Assembly: GCA_965229005.1 (NCBI GenBank)
Contig: CBDDIP010000001.1
Location: 930,001-994,000 of the forward strand
Direction of reading: 5' to 3'
Source of the DNA: CBDDIP01 sp965229005
Lineage (GTDB): Bacteria; Actinomycetota; Acidimicrobiia; Acidimicrobiales; Ilumatobacteraceae
DNA: 64,000 bases
Positions 33,927 to 42,918 of this stretch are shown in pieces. Every line of letters begins with the position of its first letter. Positions within the stretch are counted from its first letter, which is position 1. The notes below the pieces were generated by a model. That model did no database searches. It saw only the letters and a program-made list of their open reading frames with translations, and was not told the DNA's origin. The position numbers were made by a program, and so were the translations under genes.

Positions 33927-35609
33927 ATGGCACACGACCTGATCATCCGCTACGGCACCGTCGTCGACGGCACCGGCGCCGCCGCCGTGCGCGCCGACGT
34001 CGCCATCGACGGCGACCGGATCACGGCGATCGGCGACCTCGCCGGTGAGACCGCCCGCCGCGAGATCGACGCCACCGGGCTGGTGGTCTCGCCCGGCTTC
34101 GTCGACCTGCACACGCACCTCGACGCGCAGGTCGCCTGGGATCCGCTGATGACGTCCAGCTCGTGGCACGGCGTGACGACGGTGCTGATGGGCAACTGCG
34201 GTGTCACGTTCGCGCCCGCCGCGCCGGCGGATCGCGTGTTCCTCGCCGAGATGATGGAGAGCGTCGAGGACGTGCCGCGCGACGCCATCCTCGACGGGCT
34301 GGCGTGGGACTGGGAGACCTATCCGCAGTACCTCGACTCGGTCGAGCGCATGCGTCCGGCGACGAACGTCGTCGGCATGGTCGGTCACTGCGCCGTGCGC
34401 TACCACGTGATGGGCGAGCGCTCGCTGGACAACGAGGCGCCGACGCCGACGGAGCTGAACCGGATGCGAGACGTCGTCGAGGAGTCGATCGCCGGCGGCG
34501 CCGTCGGGTTCTCCACCTCGCGCATCCTCCTGCACGTCATCCCCGACGGGCGCCTGGTGCCCGGCACGCTTGCCTCGATCGACGAGCACCTGGCGATCGC
34601 CGACGGCATGAACGCCGGCGGTGGCGGCCTGTTCCAAGCCGTCAACGACTTCGCCGGGAAGTTCCGCGACGAGATCACGCTGCTCGGCGAGATGGCCGGA
34701 GCGTGCGGCGACGTGCTGTTCTCGGGCAGCGTCGGCAACGGCGGCAACGCCGGCTTCGAGACGCTGGCCAAGTTCGTCGCCGACACGAACGCCACGCGCG
34801 GCCGGATGACGATGGCCGTGCAGACGCGGCCGAGCGGCACGCTGTGCGGCCTCGCCCAGGTGTCTCCCGTGAAGGGCAAGCGTTGGAAGGCCCTGATGGC
34901 GTTGCCGACGATCGCCGACCGCGTCGCCGGCCTCAAGGATCCCGCGGTTCGTGCCGGCCTGGTCGAGGAAGGCATCAGCAAGGGCATGTGGTACGACCCC
35001 GAGCAGATCTACCCGCTCGGCACGGCCGCCACCCCGGACTACTGCGAGACCGACGGCGTCTCGATCGCCGAGCACGCCCGTCGTCTCGGCGTGCACCCGG
35101 TGGACTTCGTCATCGATCGCCTCATCACCAGCGACGGCCTCGAGCTGTTCAACACGTGGTTCTTCAGCCGCAACGTCAGCGGGCTCGCCGAGCTCCTCAC
35201 GTACGACCACGTCTACCCCGGCCTCGCCGACACCGGCGCCCACGCCGGGCAGATCTGCGACGCCGACATGAGCACCCACTACCTCTCGTACTGGCATCGG
35301 GACCGCGGCATCGCCACGCTGCCGGAAGCAGTGCACCGCCTCACCGGCATGGCGGCAGCGGTGCTCGGCCTCGTCGACCGCGGCACGCTCACCGTTGGTT
35401 CGTTCGCCGACATCAACGTCTTCGACATCGATGCGCTGAGCTCCGGGCAGCCGTGGTTCGAGAACGACTTCCCCAACGGCGCCGGCCGCCTGAAGATCGG
35501 CGCCCACGGCTACGCAGCGACGCTCGTCAACGGCTCGATCATCACCGAGCACGGCGTCAACACGGGCGAACGGCCCGGGCGGGTGATCCGCGAGTTCAGC
35601 CGCGGCTGA
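33927..35609 (+). CDS. D-aminoacylase/N-acyl-D-amino-acid deacylase-like amidohydrolase
   Basis: A 560-residue amidohydrolase of the D-aminoacylase group. Metal ligands His62 and His64 are in DLHTHLD, and Cys91 in GNCGV matches the bridging cysteine of D-aminoacylases. GHCAVRYH and DTGAHAGQIC follow. It would cleave an amide bond in an N-acyl or N-carbamoyl compound. The ATG giving MAHDLIIR is chosen because this strand begins the usual amidohydrolase beta-sandwich. It is divergent from the ThDP enzyme. Together with HyuAB it points to an amide-containing substrate. Confidence 0.92.
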   Translation: MAHDLIIRYGTVVDGTGAAAVRADVAIDGDRITAIGDLAGETARREIDATGLVVSPGFVDLHTHLDAQVAWDPLMTSSSWHGVTTVLMGNCGVTFAPAAPADRVFLAEMMESVEDVPRDAILDGLAWDWETYPQYLDSVERMRPATNVVGMVGHCAVRYHVMGERSLDNEAPTPTELNRMRDVVEESIAGGAVGFSTSRILLHVIPDGRLVPGTLASIDEHLAIADGMNAGGGGLFQAVNDFAGKFRDEITLLGEMAGACGDVLFSGSVGNGGNAGFETLAKFVADTNATRGRMTMAVQTRPSGTLCGLAQVSPVKGKRWKALMALPTIADRVAGLKDPAVRAGLVEEGISKGMWYDPEQIYPLGTAATPDYCETDGVSIAEHARRLGVHPVDFVIDRLITSDGLELFNTWFFSRNVSGLAELLTYDHVYPGLADTGAHAGQICDADMSTHYLSYWHRDRGIATLPEAVHRLTGMAAAVLGLVDRGTLTVGSFADINVFDIDALSSGQPWFENDFPNGAGRLKIGAHGYAATLVNGSIITEHGVNTGERPGRVIREFSRG

Positions 35610-35618
35610 CGCGATCGC

Positions 35619-36914
35619 TCACGCGTCGCGGCGCAGGGCGATCTGCTTCATCCGCTCCAGCTCCTCGCGGATCTCGCGGATCTCCGGGGGCAGGTTCGTC
35701 GTGTCCAGCGGCGGGGCCGAGCGCCCGTACGCGTCGACCGTGGCGATGTCCGCGTCGGCCGTGGCCGGACGACGGCCCTTGCGCTCGAACGCGGCCTCGA
35801 CGTACGGGGCCAGCTCAGCGCGCTTGCGCTCGCGCCGTTCGATCTCGCCGGCCTGGAGCTCGGGCATCACCTCCGCGGCGAACAGCTCCATCGACGCACA
35901 GATGTCCTCGTGGCTCATCGTCCCGGCCTGGTGCAGCAGCATCGACTGGTCGATGCCGACGTCCCGAAAGGCGCGGAGCCGCTCGAGGAGGTGTGCCGGC
36001 GTGCCGACCATGCCGCCGCCACGACTGGCCAGGTCGCCGCCCATCTCGGCTCGCACGGCGGCGGCGGATTCGGTGATGTTCGTGCGGCCCGGGCGGTGCC
36101 GGCCGAACGTGTAGTAGTGGCGCACGGAGTACGTCATGAACCCGGCCACCTCGCGCCCGCGGGCCTCCGCCACCTCCGCGTCGGCGTGGCAGTAGAAGTG
36201 ATCGAGCATGGCGATGTTCGGGTTGACCGTGTGACCGATCGGCACGCACTCGCGCTTGAACGTCTCGTAGTAGTCGTCGACGACTCGCGCAGCCTCGTCG
36301 GTGTCGAGGAAGCCATGAGCGAGCACGCCGATGCCGAGCTGCGCGGCTAAGTGCATCGTCGCGTCGTCCGAGCAGGCGATCCACAGCGGCGGATGCGGTC
36401 GCTGCACCGGCTTGGGGACGACGTTGCGCGCCGGCATCGAGAACCACCGCCCCTGATGGCCGGGAAAGGGCTCCATCGCCAACATGTCGGCGACCGCGGC
36501 AAGCGCCTCTCGCGACATCGCCTGCCGATCGGCGGGATCGATGCCGAAGCCTTCGAGCTCCATGCGCGACTTGGAGTCGCCGGTGCCGAGCTCGACTCGC
36601 CCGTTGGAGACGAGATCGAGCGTGGCGATTCGCTCGGCGACGCGAGCCGGCTCGTTGTAGGCGGGCGGCATCAGGACCACGGAGTGGCCGAGCCGGATCC
36701 GCGAGGTGCGCTGGCTGGCAGCGGCGAGGAACACCTCGGGCGCCGACAGGTGCGAGTACTCCTCGAGGAAGTGCTGCTCGGCAGCCCACACGTAGTCGAA
36801 GCCGAGGCGCTCGGCCAGCTCGACCTGATCGAGCGCGTGCTGGAAGAGCTGCAGCTCGGCGTCGACGGCCCACGGCCGTGGCAGCTGGTTGATGAAGTGC
36901 AGCCCGAATTCCAT
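35619..36914 (-). CDS. LLM-class flavin-dependent monooxygenase
   Basis: A 431-residue LLM enzyme (MEFGLHFINQLPRPW; WAAEQHFLEEYSHLSAPEVF near residue 44), typical of alkanesulfonate/bacterial luciferase-like monooxygenases. About 60 C-terminal residues are highly charged and helical, like the LimB-like protein at 11011. The start at 36914 is the natural LLM start. It follows the SMP-30 gene by 22 bp on the same strand and is probably its operon partner. Confidence 0.88.
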   Translation of the reverse strand: MEFGLHFINQLPRPWAVDAELQLFQHALDQVELAERLGFDYVWAAEQHFLEEYSHLSAPEVFLAAASQRTSRIRLGHSVVLMPPAYNEPARVAERIATLDLVSNGRVELGTGDSKSRMELEGFGIDPADRQAMSREALAAVADMLAMEPFPGHQGRWFSMPARNVVPKPVQRPHPPLWIACSDDATMHLAAQLGIGVLAHGFLDTDEAARVVDDYYETFKRECVPIGHTVNPNIAMLDHFYCHADAEVAEARGREVAGFMTYSVRHYYTFGRHRPGRTNITESAAAVRAEMGGDLASRGGGMVGTPAHLLERLRAFRDVGIDQSMLLHQAGTMSHEDICASMELFAAEVMPELQAGEIERRERKRAELAPYVEAAFERKGRRPATADADIATVDAYGRSAPPLDTTNLPPEIREIREELERMKQIALRRDA

Positions 36915-36936
36915 CCGTCCCCCGTTCGTCGCCGGC

Positions 36937-37794
36937 CTACCAGCCGGGAACGTCGACTCGTGCTGTCTCGATGATCGCCGTGTTCGTGCGCGCCTTGATC
37001 GACGCCTCGTCACCGACGGCACTGCAGACGAACAACGTCCGCCCGTCGTTTCCACCGAGGCAGCACGCCAGCGGCAGCCGATCGTCGCCCACGCGGATCA
37101 CGTCGGTCACCTCGCCGCCCTCGAGCACGCGCCGCAGTTCGTGCTCGCGAGGCGACGCCGTCCAGATCGCATCCTGCGCGTCGACGCCGATCCCGTCGGC
37201 GCTGCCGGGCCGCAGGTCGGCCCAGACCCGCCGGTTGACGAGCGACCCGTCGTCGGTGCGATCGAAGCCGATCAGCCGCTGTGCCGGGAACTCGGCGACG
37301 ACGTAGCGCGAGCCGTCGTTGGTGATGATCGGTCCGTTCGGCGCGTCCATCTCGTCGGCCACGATCCGCGCCGACCCGTCGGGCTCGATCAGGATGACGT
37401 TGCCGTTCGCCGGCTCGGGCAGGGGCCGAGGCACCAGCGCACCGAACGTGCCCATCGCGCCGACGTACGCGCGGCCCTGCCGATCGACGACCATGTCGTT
37501 CAGTCCGCCGACGGCCAGCGCGGCGAGATCGGCGTGGACGGCGACTCGACCGGGAGCGTCGAGCCGCATCACCTTCGGCTGGTGCATGACCGCGAAGAGC
37601 AGCCGGCCGTCGGGCAGGAAGCCGAGCCCGCACGGCAGCTCCCCGGTGTCGAGCTGCACGACGACCTCGGCCGCACCGCCCTCGGTGACGGTCATCACCC
37701 GGCCGTTGAAGATGTCGGCGAACCACAGCCGTCCGTCGTGCCAGCGCGGCGCCTCGGCGAAGCGCAACCCGTCGAGCAATTGCTGCGTCTGCAT
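36937..37794 (-). CDS. SMP-30/gluconolactonase-family lactonase
   Basis: A 285-residue six-bladed beta-propeller hydrolase. FAEAPRWHDGRLWFADI gives the first metal Glu, DAPNGPIITNDG the Asn and SADGIGVDAQDAIW the Asp of the metal site. It would open a lactone, for example one formed by a Baeyer-Villiger-type reaction of the LLM gene just downstream. The ATG at 37794 has GAGG 5 bp upstream; a GTG one codon earlier is possible. It is divergent from the TetR gene at 37928. Confidence 0.88.
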   Translation of the reverse strand: MQTQQLLDGLRFAEAPRWHDGRLWFADIFNGRVMTVTEGGAAEVVVQLDTGELPCGLGFLPDGRLLFAVMHQPKVMRLDAPGRVAVHADLAALAVGGLNDMVVDRQGRAYVGAMGTFGALVPRPLPEPANGNVILIEPDGSARIVADEMDAPNGPIITNDGSRYVVAEFPAQRLIGFDRTDDGSLVNRRVWADLRPGSADGIGVDAQDAIWTASPREHELRRVLEGGEVTDVIRVGDDRLPLACCLGGNDGRTLFVCSAVGDEASIKARTNTAIIETARVDVPGW

Positions 37795-37820
37795 CACGGC
37801 CTCACCATCGGTCGACGAAT

Positions 37821-37839
37821 TTCGAATCGAAGTCGAATC
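37821..37839. promoter_or_regulatory. Candidate TetR operator with TTCGAATCGAA and TCGAATC repeats
   Basis: An 11-bp dyad TTCGAATCGAA overlaps a direct repeat of TCGAATC in the gap between the divergent SMP-30 and TetR genes. The position fits an autoregulatory operator; nothing else supports it. Confidence 0.4.
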
Positions 37840-37927
37840 TAGACGCCCGGCAGCGCGTCTTCAAACGATGGTAGAATTTGCCGCTGTCGCCAGCAGCAAC
37901 GCCGCGACCAGGGGACGAGCGCTCGCC

Positions 37928-38518
37928 ATGACCAAGATCCGCAACCAGCAACAGGTCATCGACGCCGCGGCGAAGGTCTTCGCCGAGAAGGGCTACGACG
38001 CTGCCCGGCTGGAGGACATCGCCGCCGAGCTGGGCGTGCTGCAAGGCAGCCTCTACTACCACATCGGCAGCAAGGCCGGTCTGCTGCGGCTGGTCCGCGT
38101 GCGGCGGTTCCAGGACATCACCGCCGGCATCGACGAGATCGCCCAGGGTCCGGGAACACCGCGCGACAAGTTGCACCGCGCCACGTTGCGCCACCTGCAG
38201 TACCTCGTCGACCACCTCTCCGAGTCGCCCAACTGGTTCCGCCGCCTGCACGACTCGCGCCGGACCACCGACGAGGTGGCCGAGGACGAGGAGCTCACCC
38301 GGGGCTACCGCAGCTGCTGGAAGTCGATCCTCCAACAGGGCATCGAGGCCGGCACCTTCCGGCCCGACATCGACCTCGGCATCGCCGTGCTGTCGATCCT
38401 CGGCGTCCTCAACTGGACGTCGATCTGGTTCGACGAGGACGGTCGCTGCTCGGTCGACGAGATCGCCGAGGGACAGTTCGAGATGATCTGGCGCGGCGTC
38501 GCCAACACGCCGGGCTGA
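37928..38518 (+). CDS. TetR-family transcriptional regulator
   Basis: A 196-residue regulator whose helix-turn-helix lies at about residues 8-52 (FAEKGYDAARLEDIAAELGV and LYYHIGSKAGLL). An alpha-helical ligand domain of KstR2-like type follows (HLSESPNWFRRLHD). The start MTKIRNQQ is preferred; an ATG 60 bp upstream gives an Ala-rich extension and lacks a ribosome site. It is divergent from the lactonase/LLM operon and probably controls it. Confidence 0.9.
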   Translation: MTKIRNQQQVIDAAAKVFAEKGYDAARLEDIAAELGVLQGSLYYHIGSKAGLLRLVRVRRFQDITAGIDEIAQGPGTPRDKLHRATLRHLQYLVDHLSESPNWFRRLHDSRRTTDEVAEDEELTRGYRSCWKSILQQGIEAGTFRPDIDLGIAVLSILGVLNWTSIWFDEDGRCSVDEIAEGQFEMIWRGVANTPG

Positions 38519-38535
38519 ACCTCGTCGCGTCGCGG

Positions 38536-39732
38536 TCATCTCGGCAGCCCGAGGCCCCGCTCGGCGACGATGTTACGGAGTATCTCGTCGGTGCCGCCGG
38601 CGATCCTCGAACCCGGCACACCGAGCACGTACTGCGCCCACGCGTAGCGATCCGCTGCACCGGTGTCGGCGCACAGCGCCGGGCCGAGCGCGGCAGCGAC
38701 GATGTCGGCGATGCGCCGCTGGTTGGCGACGAGCGCCATCTTGCCGAGCGGACCAGCGGCGTCGCGCAGGGTCGACGGACGGGCCGCCGCGAGCCGCCGC
38801 GACGTCCAACGGGCGAGGTGCAGTCCGGTCTGCAGACGAGCCAGCTCCTGACGCGTCACGGCGTCGTCGGTGACGCCGACGGCGCGCGCCAGATCGAGCA
38901 CGCGACGGAAGCCGACGCCGCCCTTCGAGGCGGCACCACCGCCGCCGATCGACGCTCGTTCGTGCATCAGCGTGGCGACCGCCACCTTCCAGCCGCCGCC
39001 CTCCTCACCGAGGAGGTGCGCCTCGTCGACGAGCACATCGTCGAAGAAGACCTCGTTGAACGAGGCGCCACCGGTCATCTGGCGGATCGGTCGCACCGTC
39101 ACACCGGGAGCGTTCATGTCGACCACGAACGCCGAGAGTCCGTCGTGCCCACGCGCGAGATCGTCGGCGTCGGTGCTGCGACACAGCACCTCGCCGATCG
39201 AGCACAGATGGGCGAAGGACGTCCACACCTTCTGACCGGTGATCCGCCACGCCCCGGGCCCCACGCGCCGCGCCCTGGTCGAGACACCGGCAAGGTCCGA
39301 CCCCGCACCCGGCTCGCTGAACAGCTGGCATCCGACGATCTCGGCTCGCCACAGGCCAGCGAGGTACCGCTGCTTGACCCCCTCGGTGCCGTGGCTCAGC
39401 AGGGTCGGGGCGATCATCCCGAGGCTGATGCCGACCAGCTTCTCGCTGGGCGTGACGTAGCGCGCCTTGACCCGCTCGTACGTCTGCCGGTGGGCTCGCG
39501 TCAGCCCGCGTCCGCCATACTCCGCGGGGCCGTCGATCCATCCGAAGCCGGCCTCGAACTCCTTGGCCTTCCAGGCCCGGCACTGCGCCAGCTCGGTTCG
39601 CTCCGTCACGGGATCGGACTCCTCGAAGATGGCCACGCTCGAGGACGCGTCAGCGCGACCGGTGGGGCGGGGAGCGGCTTCGGCAGCGAGGAACGCCTCG
39701 GCGTCACGCTCGAACGTGGCGATGTCCGTCAT
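38536..39732 (-). CDS. Acyl-CoA dehydrogenase family protein
   Basis: A 398-residue flavoprotein of the acyl-CoA dehydrogenase superfamily. FSEPGAGSDLAGVSTRA and KVWTSFAHLCSIGEV are the typical middle-domain stretches, and the C-terminus has GGTDEILRNIVAERGLGLP, the usual family ending. It would introduce an alpha-beta double bond in an acyl-CoA. It is convergent with the TetR gene (17 bp) and lies downstream of LacI-2, with a 72-bp gap on the same strand. Confidence 0.92.
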   Translation of the reverse strand: MTDIATFERDAEAFLAAEAAPRPTGRADASSSVAIFEESDPVTERTELAQCRAWKAKEFEAGFGWIDGPAEYGGRGLTRAHRQTYERVKARYVTPSEKLVGISLGMIAPTLLSHGTEGVKQRYLAGLWRAEIVGCQLFSEPGAGSDLAGVSTRARRVGPGAWRITGQKVWTSFAHLCSIGEVLCRSTDADDLARGHDGLSAFVVDMNAPGVTVRPIRQMTGGASFNEVFFDDVLVDEAHLLGEEGGGWKVAVATLMHERASIGGGGAASKGGVGFRRVLDLARAVGVTDDAVTRQELARLQTGLHLARWTSRRLAAARPSTLRDAAGPLGKMALVANQRRIADIVAAALGPALCADTGAADRYAWAQYVLGVPGSRIAGGTDEILRNIVAERGLGLPR

Positions 39733-39804
39733 TCGCGCGACGGTAGCGACGGTCGTCCGGTCGATGCCTCGGCACCATTCCCCTGGCCGGAACGACGTCG
39801 TCGG

Positions 39805-40839
39805 TCAGCGCACCGAACGCGCAGGACCTACTGATGATCGATCGATCCACGTGATGCAATCGGGCACCACGATGTCGTCGAGGACCGCGCCGCCGAGCCG
39901 GGCGAGCATCGCTCGTGCGGCCACATGACCGAGCCGCTCGAAGTCGGTGCGGACGCCCGACAGCGGCGTGCGCAGCAGCGCGGCTCCCTCGGCGTCGGTG
40001 ATCGTGATCAGGGAGAGATCGTCCGGCACGCGCAGCCCGAGCTGCTCGCACGCCATCAGCACCTGCAGCGCGGTCGGGTACGGCGCGAAGACGGCGGTGG
40101 GTGCGCCATCGGCTGCAGCGAGCCGGCCGACGCAATCGACCACGCTCTCGAGATCGAAGCCGACGTCGAGGCGTCGCCACTCCATGCCCTCGGCAACGGC
40201 GATCGCCCGGTGGTCGCGGATCTCGACGCCCGAGATCATCTCGCCGACGACTCGGTGCCCCAGCGATCGCAGCTGCTGCAGTGCGGCGCGGTACGCGGGC
40301 GCGCCATCGGCCGTGATCAACGGCAGGTCGGCGCAGGCGTCGTCGCGGAATGCCACCGCGAGGACAGGAACGTCGGCGCGCCGGTACCAGTCGAGCGACT
40401 TCGCCGGTCGCGCGTTCCAGTAGAACAGCCCGTCGACGCGGTGCTCCATGAACCGGCGCAGCATCGTGTCGACGTCAGCGTCGCCGGAGCGAACGGACAG
40501 CATCACGCTGTACCCGGCGGCCTCCATGTCCGCGATGGTGCTGCTGACGAGCGACATCAGCTCGAGGCGCGGATGGACGTCGAGGTTCATCACGACACCG
40601 ATGGTCATGGTGCGCACACCGCGGATGTTGCGAGCCGCACTGTTGGGCACGTACCCGAGCTCCTCGGCGGCAGCCGTCACGCGTGCCAGGTTCTCCGCCG
40701 AGACGGGCAGTCCGTTCAGCGCCTTCGACACCGTGGCGGTCGAACAGCCGGCCAGCTCGGCCACCGCATGCAGGGTGGCCACCTTGCTGCGCACGCGGCG
40801 AGACGTGCTGGGACGGACGGAGTCGTGGCCATCGGGCAC
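39805..40839 (-). CDS. LacI-family transcriptional regulator (LacI-2)
   Basis: A 344-residue repressor, paralogous to LacI-1 at 8661. The helix-turn-helix reads LHAVAELAGCSTATVSKALNG and the hinge GYVPNSAARNIRG; the effector domain follows. A GTG at 40839 is chosen. A GTG at 40881 would place the palindrome TGAAGCGTTTCA inside the coding sequence, which is less likely. It is divergent from the acyl-CoA dehydrogenase gene at 40955 and probably controls that gene and itself. Confidence 0.9.
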   Translation of the reverse strand: MPDGHDSVRPSTSRRVRSKVATLHAVAELAGCSTATVSKALNGLPVSAENLARVTAAAEELGYVPNSAARNIRGVRTMTIGVVMNLDVHPRLELMSLVSSTIADMEAAGYSVMLSVRSGDADVDTMLRRFMEHRVDGLFYWNARPAKSLDWYRRADVPVLAVAFRDDACADLPLITADGAPAYRAALQQLRSLGHRVVGEMISGVEIRDHRAIAVAEGMEWRRLDVGFDLESVVDCVGRLAAADGAPTAVFAPYPTALQVLMACEQLGLRVPDDLSLITITDAEGAALLRTPLSGVRTDFERLGHVAARAMLARLGGAVLDDIVVPDCITWIDRSSVGPARSVR

Positions 40840-40868
40840 GGGCGCAGTGTAGGCACCGCTCAGCCACC

Positions 40869-40880
40869 TGAAGCGTTTCA
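40869..40880. promoter_or_regulatory. LacI-type operator TGAAGCGTTTCA
   Basis: A 12-bp dyad (one mismatched pair, central CG) resembling catabolite-type LacI-family operators, located between LacI-2 and the divergent acyl-CoA dehydrogenase gene. Confidence 0.6.
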
Positions 40881-40889
40881 CTCTGCTAA

Positions 40890-40903
40890 CTTAAACGTGT
40901 AAG
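40890..40903. promoter_or_regulatory. Second palindrome CTTAAACGTGTAAG in the same promoter gap
   Basis: 12 of 14 bases are symmetric. It lies 10 bp from the LacI-type site and 52 bp before the acyl-CoA dehydrogenase start. It may be the operator of the TetR protein encoded downstream of that gene, or part of the promoter. Confidence 0.45.
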
Positions 40904-40954
40904 GTACGCGATACCGGCCCGCATCGGGGACGGACGCCGACATCGGGAGTGGCC

Positions 40955-42196
40955 ATGGAACAGTGGGAGACGGACTTCATCGACGCGGTTGCCGAAGTCG
41001 CCAGGACGCGGATCGCCCCCCGATCCGCGGACGTCGATCTGTCCGGCGTGCTGTCGCAGGAGAACGTCGCCGACCTCAAGGAGGTCGGTGCGACGAGCGT
41101 GTTCCTGCCCACGCAGTTCGGCGGCAAGGGACAGAGCATCACCGGCACGGCGCGCATGATGGAGACGATCGCGTATCACGATGGCTCCACGGCGCTCGCG
41201 CTGACGATGCACATGCTCGTGTCCGACGCACTGCTCGCCACCCCGCCGTGGGAGCACCGCGACAAGGTGCTCAACGAGGTCGGCCGTGAGGGCGCGCTGC
41301 TGAGCATGCCGGGCTCGGTGCCGCTCGCCGAGTACGACACCCGGACCGCCGGATTCGGGTTCACCGAGGACGGCGAGACGCTGCTCGGCAACGGCAAGTC
41401 CGGGTTCGCCACGATGAGCGACGCCGCCGACTACCTGATGGTCGGTGGCCATCTCGCCCACGGCACGAACGAGGAGCCGGACATCGTCTTCTGCCTGCCG
41501 TCGACCTCCGCGCCCGGCGTGAAGATCATGGGCAACTGGAACGCGATGGGCATGCGTGCTACGGCCAGCCACGACGTCCACTTCACCGACGTGGCCGTGC
41601 CGAAGTCCGATGCGCTCGTGATCACGATGGAGGACTTCCGCGCCTACGGCCGCGGCGCCGCGGCAGCCGGCAAGGCCACCGCGCAGGATCGGTGTCGCGG
41701 TGTGATGGGCGTGATGGGCGTGTGGCTCGGCCTGGCGCGAGCCGCACTCGACTACACGGTCGAGTACTCCAAGCAGCGCTACGGCAAGCTCGCCCTCCCG
41801 ACGGCGATCGCCGGTGACGGCGAGGGCATGCGCTCCGACGAGGCATGGGCGCAGATCGAGATCGGCCACATGAGCCACTGGATCGTCACCAGCGCGATCC
41901 TGTTCCGCGACCTCACCGACAAGCTCGGCACGTTCGAGACCAACCAGCAGTTCACCAAGCACATGTCGTTGGTCAGCTTCCACATGCGCCGGATGACCGA
42001 GGACGTGGCCATGGGGTGCATGCGCGTGTGCGGGGCGCACGGCTTCCTGCGCAACCGACCGCTCGAGCGCATCTTCCGCGACCTGATGGGCTGCAACGTG
42101 ATGGCCATCCGCACCGAGCAGCTGGCGCAGTCGCTCGGCAAGTCCGCCCTCGGCATGGAGATCACCTTCAGCGGTCCGGTCGGCAGCGGCCGCTGA
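40955..42196 (+). CDS. Acyl-CoA dehydrogenase family protein
   Basis: A 413-residue acyl-CoA dehydrogenase-like flavoprotein. FLPTQFGGKGQS and GNGKSGFATMSDAADYLMVGG are typical N-terminal and middle-domain regions, and CGAHGFLRNRPLERIFRD is the C-terminal FAD-binding stretch. The ATG at 40955 has CGGGAG six bases upstream; a GTG two codons earlier is too close to it. The downstream TetR gene on the same strand may be co-transcribed. Confidence 0.92.
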   Translation: MEQWETDFIDAVAEVARTRIAPRSADVDLSGVLSQENVADLKEVGATSVFLPTQFGGKGQSITGTARMMETIAYHDGSTALALTMHMLVSDALLATPPWEHRDKVLNEVGREGALLSMPGSVPLAEYDTRTAGFGFTEDGETLLGNGKSGFATMSDAADYLMVGGHLAHGTNEEPDIVFCLPSTSAPGVKIMGNWNAMGMRATASHDVHFTDVAVPKSDALVITMEDFRAYGRGAAAAGKATAQDRCRGVMGVMGVWLGLARAALDYTVEYSKQRYGKLALPTAIAGDGEGMRSDEAWAQIEIGHMSHWIVTSAILFRDLTDKLGTFETNQQFTKHMSLVSFHMRRMTEDVAMGCMRVCGAHGFLRNRPLERIFRDLMGCNVMAIRTEQLAQSLGKSALGMEITFSGPVGSGR

Positions 42197-42323
42197 CCGT
42201 CGGCGGCAAGCGGGGCGCTCCCCCAGATGGTCGCTCGGTACGCTGGATGGTCTGGACACCAGCTCGACTACCACCTCGATCAGCGCGCCGCTGCGCGCCG
42301 ACGCGCGACGCAACCGGGAGCGG

Positions 42324-42851
42324 TTGCTGGCCGCCGCCGAGCAGATCGTCGCACGCGATGGCGCGGGTGCATCGCTCGAGGAGATCGCCCGCGTGGCGGG
42401 TGTCGGGTCGGCCACGTTGCACCGCCACTTCAGCTCGCGTCAGGCAATGCTGCAGGAGCTCTTCCACCATCGCATGGACACGCTGTGCCAGCACGCCGAC
42501 GAGCTCGCCGCGAGCAGCGAGCCCGGGGCGGCACTGATCACGTGGCTGCGAGAGGTCGGCCAGTACGTCGCCAGCACGCGCGGGTTGGCGGCGTCGATGC
42601 GCCCGGCGACGGGCGGCGACGACGAGACGACCAACAGCTGCTACTCGATGACGGCGGCGTCCGGCGCGGTGCTGCTCGAGCGGGCACGCGCGGCCGGCGA
42701 GGTCCGCGACGACGTCAGCATCGACGACCTGCTGTCGTTGGTCAACGCCATCTCGCTGGCCAGCGAACACGATCCCGACGCGGCCGCCACGGTCGATCGG
42801 CTGTTGATGCTCGCCGTCGCCGGCGTGCGCACCTCGACGCACGTTCGGTAG
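42324..42851 (+). CDS. TetR-family regulator, start codon unclear
   Basis: At least 175 residues of a TetR regulator: EEIARVAGVGSATLHRHFSSRQ is the recognition region, followed by a helical ligand domain. The listed start is a TTG, the only standard start in frame, but it cuts off the first helix. Codons before it (ARRNRERLLAAAEQI) clearly belong to the domain and would begin at about 42288. Upstream in frame there is no ATG, GTG or TTG; CTG at 42252 or 42243 are the only candidates. It lies 127 bp after the acyl-CoA dehydrogenase stop as listed and before the MFS exporter. Confidence 0.8.
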   Translation: MLAAAEQIVARDGAGASLEEIARVAGVGSATLHRHFSSRQAMLQELFHHRMDTLCQHADELAASSEPGAALITWLREVGQYVASTRGLAASMRPATGGDDETTNSCYSMTAASGAVLLERARAAGEVRDDVSIDDLLSLVNAISLASEHDPDAAATVDRLLMLAVAGVRTSTHVR

Positions 42852-42859
42852 GACGGAAC

Positions 42860-42881
42860 GCGCGGCGCGCCCGCGCCGCGC
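42860..42881. terminator. Strong GC hairpin after the TetR gene
   Basis: GCGCGGCGCG pairs perfectly with CGCGCCGCGC across 2 bases, 8 bp after the TetR stop and before the MFS gene. There is no T-run, so it is a possible terminator or only a stable RNA stem. Confidence 0.45.
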
Positions 42882-42918
42882 CGGCCCGGTTGGCTACGCC
42901 TCTCCCGGAAGGCGCGGC

